This document shows positions 1 to 6,889 of a stretch of 64,000 nucleotides of DNA, one piece after another. The notes under the pieces are model-generated. The model made no database searches, was not told where the DNA came from, and saw only the letters and a list, made by a program, of their open reading frames with translations. This DNA is from Streptomyces sp. L2 (GTDB lineage Bacteria; Actinomycetota; Actinomycetes; Streptomycetales; Streptomycetaceae). Both the position numbers and the translations under genes were made by a program. The first letter of the stretch is position 1. Each line of letters starts with the position of its first letter. Location of the stretch: positions 620,001 to 684,000 of the forward strand of contig NZ_QBDT01000001.1 of NCBI RefSeq assembly GCF_004124325.1, in the 5' to 3' direction.

Positions 1-906
1 GTCTGCGAGGAGGCCTTCGCCGGTGGCCGGCTCGACTCGGTGTACGCCACCGTCCGCGTCGTCACCGAGGGCCCGCAGCACGTCGTCGTACGCAACGGCT
101 TCCGGCCGCTGGGCCTGCTGCCCAACGCGGTCGAGGTCGACGGCTGCGAGACGCTCGCTCTGTTCGCCCGGTACGCCGACGGCGTGCTGGAGCGGCGGGA
201 AGCCGTCGCGGCCGTACCGGAACGGCTGTCGCCGCTGCTGACCGCCGCGTCCACCGGTACCGGCACGGACACGGGAACGAACACCGGAGCCCCGACCGAC
301 ACCGGCTCCCGCACCACGACGGGCATCAACTACGACGACACGATCCGGCTCCCGGACCGCCCCGCGCGGGTGCCCGCAACCGCCGATGCCGAGCCCATCG
401 AGTTGATCGCCGCGCCCGCCTTCGTCCGCCGCCGCTTCCTGGAGCGCTTCCCCGGCCCCGGGGACCGCTTCTTCCCGCTGCACACGCCGAACGCCCTGCT
501 CGTCGCCGCCGACGGCGGTTTCGAGGCGTACGCCGATCTCGATCCCGTGGCGGGAAACTGCGCGCTCGTCGCCGTACACCCGCGTCCGGCGGCGGTCAGC
601 GGCGCGCTGGAGGCGCTGATGACGACGATCACCCGGGCCGGCGCGGACTACGCCGAGACGCTGCTGCCGCTGGCCGACACCGCGGCCCTCGAGGTGTTCC
701 TCGCCTCCGGGTTCGTCCCCAGCGCGGTGTACCCGGCGATGCGCCGCATCGGCGACCGGCTCCACGACTACGTGGTGCTGTCCCGCACCAGCCGTCAGAT
801 CGACTTCCGTACGACGGCCGTCAGCCCGCTGCTCCAGCCGTACCTCGGCGCCTATCTGAGCGCCTGGACCGCCACCTATCTGCCCCTTCCCGAGGTGTCC
901 CGATGA
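1..906 (+). CDS. GNAT-family N-acetyltransferase-like protein (5' truncated by window edge)
   Basis: The reading frame is open from the first base, so the true start lies upstream. The visible 301 residues have a GNAT-like layout: a strand, FRPLGLLPN, then a second similar half with LLVAADGGFEAYADLD and LEVFLASGFVPSAVYPAMR, where 'ASGFxPSA' resembles the end of a GNAT fold. A Thr/Gly-rich linker (about residues 80-105) separates the two halves, suggesting a tandem or linked acetyltransferase. The stop overlaps the next start by ATGA (903-906), so it is translationally coupled to the LuxE-like gene and probably modifies or hands on the same acyl substrate. The substrate cannot be told from sequence. 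Confidence 0.6.
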   Translation, partial: VCEEAFAGGRLDSVYATVRVVTEGPQHVVVRNGFRPLGLLPNAVEVDGCETLALFARYADGVLERREAVAAVPERLSPLLTAASTGTGTDTGTNTGAPTDTGSRTTTGINYDDTIRLPDRPARVPATADAEPIELIAAPAFVRRRFLERFPGPGDRFFPLHTPNALLVAADGGFEAYADLDPVAGNCALVAVHPRPAAVSGALEALMTTITRAGADYAETLLPLADTAALEVFLASGFVPSAVYPAMRRIGDRLHDYVVLSRTSRQIDFRTTAVSPLLQPYLGAYLSAWTATYLPLPEVSR

Positions 907-2069
907 ACCCCCATCTCGCTCCCGTCGAGGTCCCCGACCCGGCGGCGCTCGGCCACGTCCAGCGGCTGTGCGACCTGACCGAGCCGTACGCGACCGGTGA
1001 CGGCGCCGACGCGCTGTTCGCCGCCGCCATGGCCGAGGCGCACGCCTGGCACGCCGCCCGCTCCCCCTTCTTCGCCGCCCTGCTCCAGGACCCGCCCGAG
1101 GTCCCGGCGCCCACGGTCGGCGCGGACGTGCGCGCCCCCCTGGTGCCGGCCGCGTTCTTCAAGCGGCACGAGGTGCTCTCCGTACCCCGCGAGGAGGTGT
1201 TCCTGCACCTCACCTCCTCGGGGACCACGGGCCAGAAGTCGCAGATGTTCTTCGACGAGTGGACCATCCGCTCGGCGCAGCGCATGGTGGCCCGGATCTT
1301 CGACCACTACGGCTGGATCACCCCCGACCGGCCCGTCAACTATCTGCTCTACAGCTACGAACCGGCGCCCTCGCTGAAGCTCGGCACCTCGTTCACCGAC
1401 AACTACCTGTGCGACTTCGCCCCGGCCCGGCACACCACGCACGCCCTGCGCCACACCGGCGGCGGCCACGAGTTCGACGTGCACGGGTGCATCGCGGCCC
1501 TCCAGCGGTACGCCGACGACGACGTGCCGGTGCGCATCCTGGGCTTCCCCGCCTTCCTGTACTTCACCCTGGAGCGGATGCGGGCCATGGGCCTGCCGCC
1601 GCTCAGCCTGCCCGAGGGTTCGCTGGTGGTCCTCGGCGGCGGCTGGAAGGGCCACGCCGACCGGCAGATCGGCAAGGACGCCTTCTACGCCGAGGTCGGC
1701 GACCGGCTCGGCATCCCCGGTGACCGGATCCGGGACACCTTCGGCTCCGTCGAGCACTGCGTGCCGTACGTCGAGTGCGGGCACCACCGGCTGCACGTGC
1801 CGGTGTGGTCACGGGCGGCGGTCCGGGACGTGGGCACGCTGCGCCCGCTGCCGTACGGGGAGCGCGGCTTCCTGCACCTGGTCAGCCCGTACATCACGTC
1901 CGTGCCGGCGCACAGCGTGGTGATGGGCGACCTCGCCTCCCTGCACCCGGGCGAGGAGTGTCCCTGCCCGCTGTCCACCGACTTCTTCACCGTGCACGGG
2001 CGTGCCGGAGTGAGCCGCAACCGCAGCTGCGCGGTCGCCGCCGCCGAACTGATGAAGGGAATGTCATGA
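903..2069 (+). CDS. LuxE-like acyl-protein synthetase
   Basis: This 388-residue protein resembles LuxE, which activates a fatty acid as acyl-AMP and transfers it to a cysteine before LuxC reduces it. The nucleotide-binding motif TSSGTTGQKS lies near residue 105, followed by LLYSYEPAPSLKLGTS, GFPAFLYFTLERM and the adenylation-like DTFGSVEHCVPYVEC near residue 285. A late Cys pair (GEECPCPLS) is present. Length fits LuxE (about 370). It overlaps both neighbours by ATGA, and the downstream gene carries the matching LuxC domain, which strengthens the call. The chain need not be a long fatty acid; an acyl or aryl acid from a biosynthetic pathway is equally possible. Confidence 0.75.
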   Translation: MNPHLAPVEVPDPAALGHVQRLCDLTEPYATGDGADALFAAAMAEAHAWHAARSPFFAALLQDPPEVPAPTVGADVRAPLVPAAFFKRHEVLSVPREEVFLHLTSSGTTGQKSQMFFDEWTIRSAQRMVARIFDHYGWITPDRPVNYLLYSYEPAPSLKLGTSFTDNYLCDFAPARHTTHALRHTGGGHEFDVHGCIAALQRYADDDVPVRILGFPAFLYFTLERMRAMGLPPLSLPEGSLVVLGGGWKGHADRQIGKDAFYAEVGDRLGIPGDRIRDTFGSVEHCVPYVECGHHRLHVPVWSRAAVRDVGTLRPLPYGERGFLHLVSPYITSVPAHSVVMGDLASLHPGEECPCPLSTDFFTVHGRAGVSRNRSCAVAAAELMKGMS

Positions 2070-4603
2070 CCAACTCCCACCTGTGGCAAGGCGAGTTCAT
2101 CGACGACGCCGAGGCCGGCCGGCGGCTCGCCGGGCTGCCTGAGCTGGCCGGGCGTGTCCTCGGCCGGCCGCTGCCGACCGACGTCGTGCTCGGCGCCTGC
2201 GCCGCGGTCGGCCGTGACCTGGCCGACCCCGCCTCCGCCCTGTACGGCCGGCTGGCCGGGCTGCTGCCCGCCGACGAGGCCGCCGTCACCCTGGCCGAGC
2301 TGGCCGCCGCGCTCACCCGGCAGGCCCTGGAGCGCAAGCTGCGCCGCGAGCTGGGGGGCCTGCGTCCGGAGCGGCTGACCCGGCCGGACGCCCGGGAGAC
2401 GGTGTACGAGGCCTGGGCTCCCGTCGGGCTGCTGGTGCACATCGCCCCCGGCAACGCGGCCGCCGTCGCACCGCTGAGCGTGGTGGAGGGCCTGCTGGCG
2501 GGGAACCTCAACGTCCTGAAGACCAGCCGGAACGACAGCGCGCTCGCCGCCGAACTGCTCGCGGCGCTGGGGGCGGCGGACCCGGCCGGGCTGATCGCCG
2601 AACGGATCGTCGTCCTCGGCTTCCCGTCCTCGCGCCGCGAGTGGCTCCAGGCGCTGTGCGGGCCGGCGGACGCGATCGCGGTGTGGGGCGGCGAGGACGC
2701 CGTCACCGCCGTGACCGAACTGGCGCCGCCCGGCTGCCGGATGGTCGAGTGGGGGCACCGGATCTCCTTCGCCTATCTGACCCGGGAGGCCGCGGCCGAC
2801 GACCGTGTGCTGGACGCGCTCGCCGAGGACGTGTGCCGCTTCGAGCAACAGGCCTGTTCCAGCCCGCAGGTGGTGTACCTCGACACGGAGGGCACCAGGG
2901 ACGTCGAGGGCGCTGAGAGCGGCGAGAGCGGCGAACTCTTCGCGTTCGCCGAGCGGTTCGCCGAGCGGCTGGCCAAGGTGTCCGGGGCCCGCCAGGCGCC
3001 GGTCCCCGGCCGGGCCGAGCAGGCGGAGATCACCACCGTCGAGCAGCTCGCCCGGCTGGAGCAACACCTGGGCCTCACCCGGGTGTTCGCCGCCCACGAC
3101 GGCTCCTGGCGGGTGCTGGCCGACACCCGGCCGGCCCTGGACGCCTCCCCGCTGCACCGCAGCGTCCGGATCAAGCCGCTCCCCCGGCAGGCGGTCACCG
3201 CGACGCTGCGGCCGATGCGCCGCTACCTGCAGACGGCCGCCGTGGGCGGCGGCCGGTCGGACGTGGCCGAGCTGTCCCGCGCGCTGTTCGCGGCCGGCGT
3301 CACCCGCGTCACCCCGGTCGGCTCCATGCTCGACGGCTACGAGGGCGAACCCCACGACGGCGTCTACGCGTTGCAGCGCTACAGCCGCCGGGTCACGGTC
3401 CGCGCGGCCGAGCCCGGCTTCCGTACGGTGGCCTGCCTGGACGACCTGATCGCCGCCCCCGCGCTGCCCCCGGCGCCGGCCGCGCCGCTGCTCGGCAAGG
3501 AGGGCGTACAGCGTGCCCTCGCCACGCTGGAGGCCCGCCACACGCACCTGTACTTCCGCAGCGGGGGCTCCAGCGGTGCGCCCGCCCTGTCGGTGTTCAC
3601 CTGCGACGACTACGACAACCAGATGCGCGCCGCCGCCGACGGGCTGCTCACCGCCGGTTTCGACCCGGCCCGCGACCGCGCGGCCAACCTGTTCTACTGC
3701 GGCGGGATGTACGGCAGTTTCATCAGCTTCTTCTCCATCCTGGAGCGGCTGAACGCCACGCAGGTCCCGATGGCGGCGGGCCCGGACCACGCCGTGGTCG
3801 CCGAGGCGCTGGTCACCCACGCCGTGGACACGGTCTTCGGCATGCCGTCCTACCTGTGGCAGCTGTTCCACGCCGAGGGCGAGCGGCTGCGCGGCTACGG
3901 CGGCATCCGCAAGGTGTTCTACGGCGGCGAGCACTTCACCTCCGAGCAACGGCGGGTGCTGACCGAGGAGTTCGGGGTGGAGGTGATCCGGTCCGCCGCG
4001 TACGGCAGCACCGACCTGGGGCCGCTGGGCTACCAGTGCACCGAGTCCGCGGGGTCGGTCCACCATGTGCTGACCGATCTGCACACCCTGGAGGTCCTCG
4101 ATCCGCGTGAGGACCGTCCGGTGCCGCCCGGCGAGCCGGGACGGCTGGTGTTCACCTCCCGGGCCCGCGCGGGGCAGCGGCTGGAACGCTATGAGATCGG
4201 CGACCTGGGCCGGGCCGTGGCGGGCCCCTGCGGGTGCGGCAGCCATGTGCCGCGGATCGAACTGCTCGGCCGCTACGGCGATGTGGTGCGCGTCGGGACG
4301 TACTTCATCAACTACCGGAGCATCGTGCGCGCGGCCGAGGAGGGGCTCGGGTACCACGGTGAGGTGCAGGTGCTGGTGGCCTCCGGGGCCGGCCGGGAGC
4401 GGTTGACTGTCCGGCTGGACGAGGAGTACGCCGGCGGCGACCTTCGGGCCGCGCGGGAGGTCATCACCGGTGAGGTTGCGGAGTTGGCGGCGGCCGAGCA
4501 GGAGGGGTTGCTGGAGGTCGTTGTGGAGGCGGTCGCTCGGGAGGGGTTCGTTCGGACCGCTACCAGCGGGAAGCTGCGGACTGTCGTCGACCTGCGCGGG
4601 TAG
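2066..4603 (+). CDS. LuxC acyl-CoA/acyl-protein reductase fused to a PaaK-like adenylating domain
   Basis: An 845-residue two-domain protein. Residues about 1-450 match LuxC (aldehyde-dehydrogenase-like reductase): VGLLVHIAPGNAAAVAPL near 115, LAGNLNVLKTSRND near 145, and QQACSSPQVVYLD with the likely acyl-accepting Cys264. Residues about 480-845 are phenylacetate-CoA-ligase/LuxE-like: FRSGGSSGAPALS, CGGMYGSFISFFS, YGGEHF, AYGSTDLGPLGYQC and the hinge-like ELLGRYGDVVRVG. Luciferase systems keep LuxC and LuxE as separate chains, so the fusion is unusual, especially beside a standalone LuxE-like gene. The ATG at 2066 overlaps the previous stop by ATGA; frame-extended upstream starts would sit inside luxE. 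Expected role: activate an acid, load it on Cys264 and reduce it to an aldehyde with NADPH. Confidence 0.75.
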   Translation: MTNSHLWQGEFIDDAEAGRRLAGLPELAGRVLGRPLPTDVVLGACAAVGRDLADPASALYGRLAGLLPADEAAVTLAELAAALTRQALERKLRRELGGLRPERLTRPDARETVYEAWAPVGLLVHIAPGNAAAVAPLSVVEGLLAGNLNVLKTSRNDSALAAELLAALGAADPAGLIAERIVVLGFPSSRREWLQALCGPADAIAVWGGEDAVTAVTELAPPGCRMVEWGHRISFAYLTREAAADDRVLDALAEDVCRFEQQACSSPQVVYLDTEGTRDVEGAESGESGELFAFAERFAERLAKVSGARQAPVPGRAEQAEITTVEQLARLEQHLGLTRVFAAHDGSWRVLADTRPALDASPLHRSVRIKPLPRQAVTATLRPMRRYLQTAAVGGGRSDVAELSRALFAAGVTRVTPVGSMLDGYEGEPHDGVYALQRYSRRVTVRAAEPGFRTVACLDDLIAAPALPPAPAAPLLGKEGVQRALATLEARHTHLYFRSGGSSGAPALSVFTCDDYDNQMRAAADGLLTAGFDPARDRAANLFYCGGMYGSFISFFSILERLNATQVPMAAGPDHAVVAEALVTHAVDTVFGMPSYLWQLFHAEGERLRGYGGIRKVFYGGEHFTSEQRRVLTEEFGVEVIRSAAYGSTDLGPLGYQCTESAGSVHHVLTDLHTLEVLDPREDRPVPPGEPGRLVFTSRARAGQRLERYEIGDLGRAVAGPCGCGSHVPRIELLGRYGDVVRVGTYFINYRSIVRAAEEGLGYHGEVQVLVASGAGRERLTVRLDEEYAGGDLRAAREVITGEVAELAAAEQEGLLEVVVEAVAREGFVRTATSGKLRTVVDLRG

Positions 4604-4639
4604 GGCCGCGTTTCGGCTTGCGGTGCGTTGTGGCTGGGC

Positions 4640-4712
4640 GCGCCCACGCGGCGGAGCCGCATGTTGACACAGCCCCCCGCCCCTTCGGGGCGCGTCCCCG
4701 CAGGGGCGCGGC
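4640..4712. repeat. REP-like intergenic repeat with terminator hairpins
   Basis: Between the convergent LuxC-PaaK and LacI genes lies a GC-rich block with two hairpins: GCCCCTTCGGGGC (4679-4691) and a second stem at 4692-4709 with a CCCC/GGGG core. The wording (GCGGAGCCGC, then ACACAGCCCC, then a TTCG-loop hairpin) is of the kind recalled as recurring between Streptomyces genes. It probably ends transcription from both sides. Confidence 0.5.
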
Positions 4713-4725
4713 CCTAGGGGTGCGT

Positions 4726-5766
4726 TCAGGCTGTGGCCCTCTGGATCAGGCGGGTCGGGATGATCAAGGGGGACGGGGGCTGGTCGGCGGCGTGCTTTGC
4801 GTGGAGGTCGCGTAGGAGCAGGCGTACCATCAGGCGGCCCATTTCCTCGATCTCCTGGCGGACCGTCGTCAGGGGTGGGTCCGTCAGTTCGACGACGGAG
4901 GCGATGTCGTCGAAGCCGACGACGGCCACGTCCTCGGGGACGCGGCGGCCGTGTTCGCGCAGGGCGCGCAGCGCGCCGGTGGCCATGAGGTCGGAGGCGA
5001 CGAAGACGGCGTCCAGTTCCGGCGCCCGGTGCAGGAGTTCCGTCATCGCCCGGGCGCCGCCCGCGCCGGTGAAGTCGCTGTGGGCGACGAGCCGGGGGTC
5101 GGCGTCCGGCAGGGCGTCGCGGTAGCCGTCGAGCCGGTCCACGGAGGCGGTCTGGTCGAGCGGGCCGGTGATCGTCGCGATCCGCCGGCGGCCGAGGGAG
5201 AGCAGGTGGCGGACGGCGTCTGCGGCGCCGCCCCGGTTGTCCGAGTCGACGTAGAGGACGCTGTCGTCCCCGTCGGCGCCGGGCCAGCCGGGGCGGCCGC
5301 CGAAGACCGTGGGGATGCCGATCCGGCGGGTGATGGCGGGCAGCGGGTCGTCGGCGTGCAGGGAGAACAGCAGGGCCCCGTCGACGTGGCCGCCGGCGAG
5401 GTAGCGGCCGACGCGGTCGTAGTCGGCGGAGCTCTCCACCAGCAGCACCACCGGCTGGGAGTCGTGGACGGTCAGCTCGCGGCTGATGCCGAGCATCTGT
5501 TGCCCGAAGAAGGGGTTGGTGAAGACCTTGGTCTCCGGTTCCGCGACGATGACGGCGACGGCTCCGGTGCGACGGGTCACCAGGGTGCGGGCCGCCTGGT
5601 TGGGGACGTAGCCGAGCTCCTCCACGGCGCGCCGGACCTTCTCCACCAGGACCTGGCGCACCCCGCTGCCCCCGTTGACGACCCGGGAGGCGGTCGCCCG
5701 CGAGACGCCCGCGCGTTCGGCCACGGCTTCCAGGGTGGGGCGGGGCGCGGAGATCTGGTCGGACAA
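4726..5766 (-). CDS. LacI-family transcriptional regulator
   Basis: A 346-residue sugar-type repressor. The N-terminal helix-turn-helix reads TLEAVAERAGVSRATASRVVNG (near residues 11-32, written with its family hallmarks AxxAGVSxxTxSRVxN), then YVPNQAARTLVTRRT as the hinge helix. A periplasmic-binding-protein-like effector domain follows (GHVDGALLFS, TVFGGRPG, GFDDIASVVELTDPPLTTVRQ). The start is TTG at 5764-5766, chosen because GAGGAG lies 6 nt upstream and no ATG fits. It faces away from the metallo-hydrolase-like gene at 5979 with an operator-like palindrome between them, so it probably controls itself and that gene. The effector is unknown. Confidence 0.9.
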   Translation of the reverse strand: MSDQISAPRPTLEAVAERAGVSRATASRVVNGGSGVRQVLVEKVRRAVEELGYVPNQAARTLVTRRTGAVAVIVAEPETKVFTNPFFGQQMLGISRELTVHDSQPVVLLVESSADYDRVGRYLAGGHVDGALLFSLHADDPLPAITRRIGIPTVFGGRPGWPGADGDDSVLYVDSDNRGGAADAVRHLLSLGRRRIATITGPLDQTASVDRLDGYRDALPDADPRLVAHSDFTGAGGARAMTELLHRAPELDAVFVASDLMATGALRALREHGRRVPEDVAVVGFDDIASVVELTDPPLTTVRQEIEEMGRLMVRLLLRDLHAKHAADQPPSPLIIPTRLIQRATA

Positions 5767-5827
5767 GGAACGCTCCTCTCGGGACGGGACCAGCGTAGCC
5801 GTCGGCGGACCGGCGGGCGGGCCGGAC

Positions 5828-5840
5828 GGAAAGCGCTCCC
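5828..5840. promoter_or_regulatory. Candidate LacI operator
   Basis: GGAAAGCGCTCCC is a near-palindrome centred on the CG of AGCGCT. This is the central CpG layout typical of LacI/CebR-type operators. It sits in the divergent region between the LacI gene (start 5766) and the MBL-fold gene (start 5979). Binding by the neighbouring LacI is inferred. Confidence 0.5.
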
Positions 5841-5978
5841 CGTACGGACCGCGGGCCCGCGCGGAGTCACTTCCCCGGGGGCTGGGTACTCGCGCGTCAC
5901 CGGTACGGGGCGGTGGCCCGGGACCGGGCGGAAGGACGGAGCCGCCCCGCGGACGCGGTCCGTCGGAAGGAGCCCGCC

Positions 5979-6847
5979 ATGGAGCCCGTCGTGGAGCCCG
6001 TCATGGGGCGCACGCCGCCCGAGGGCACCGTGGAGCTGCTGTTCATCGGCAACGCCACCGTGCTGATCCGCTACGGGCGGCTGACCCTGCTGACCGACCC
6101 GAACTTCCTGCACCGCGGGCAGCTCGCGCACCTCGGCTACGGGCTGGTGTCCCGGCGCCGTACCGAACCCGCGCTGAACGTGATGGACCTGCAGCACGCC
6201 GACCTGGACAGTGTGGTCCTCTCCCATCTGCACGGCGACCACTTCGACCGGGTGGCCAGGCGCGGTCTGGACCACGGCCTGCCGATCCTGACCACGCCGC
6301 ACGCCGCGCGTCCGCTGAAGGGCCTGTACGGATTCCGGCACGCCACGGGCCTGCGCACTTGGCAGAGCCACACCCTGCGGCACGGGGACTCCGTTGTCCG
6401 CGTCACCTCCCTGCCCGGCCGGCACGCACCCGGTCCGGCGCGTGCGCGCTGCCGCCGGTGATGGGCAGCGTGCTGGAGTTCGGCGACCGGGCCGGCGAGG
6501 TGCGGCGGGTCCTCTACGTCTCCGGCGACACCCTGATGTACGACGGCCTGGCGGAGATCGCCGCACGGTACCCCGACATCCACCTCGCCGTCCTGCACCT
6601 GGGCGGCACGACCCTGCCGGGCGGTCTCGTCGTCACCATGGACGCGGCGCAGGGCGCCGATCTGCTCGACCTGCTGCGCCCGCGGCGGGCGATGCCGGTG
6701 CACTACGACGACTACACGGTGTTCCGCTCCCCGGTGGGGGACTTCCTGGCCGAGGCGCGGCGCCGGGGGCACGGGGCCCGGCTGCTGCGGTGCGCGCCCG
6801 GGGAGCGGGTGACGGTCGGCGCGGAAACGGTGGAAGCCGTTCGCTGA
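5979..6847 (+). pseudogene. Metallo-beta-lactamase-fold hydrolase, frameshifted
   Basis: The first part (5979-6461) reads as an MBL-fold hydrolase with FIGNATVLIRYGRLTLLTDPN and the metal motif SHLHGDHFDR (HxHxDH). It then stops at 6459-6461. The missing C-terminal half continues in another frame from about 6449 (LPPVMGSVLEFG, LYVSGDTLMYDG, LHLGGTTLPGG, MPVHYDDYTVF) to the stop at 6847. The break lies in the run GCGCGTGCGCGCTG near 6441-6450; removing CG at 6447-6448 restores one protein of about 288 residues. Start: ATG 5979 with GGAAGGAG 6 nt upstream. UlaG/YcbJ-like beta-lactamase superfamily; substrate unknown. Either a real null allele or a sequencing error in a GC repeat. Confidence 0.8.
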
Positions 6848-6889
6848 CGGTGGTTCAGGCCGCCAGCACGGTGGTTCAGGCCGCCAGCA
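6848..6889. repeat. Perfect tandem duplication of 21 bp
   Basis: Two adjacent identical 21-bp units (6848-6868 and 6869-6889) begin CGGTGGTTCAGG and end CCGCCAGCA. The right copy holds the last codons and stop of the molybdenum-subunit gene on the minus strand. The left copy lies just past that stop and just past the stop of the plus-strand MBL gene. Twenty-one bp is frame-neutral, so the protein end is not altered in frame. Confidence 0.85.

Noticed and set aside
1685..4357. 890-codon open frame on the minus strand opposite the LuxC-PaaK gene
   Set aside because: Composition is Arg/Gly/Pro/His-rich with no family pattern, and the plus strand has clear domains. It is a GC-bias shadow.
1..4603. 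Calling the LuxC/LuxE genes a bioluminescence operon
   Set aside because: No LuxA/LuxB-like luciferase or LuxD is visible; only the acyl-activation and reduction part is supported.
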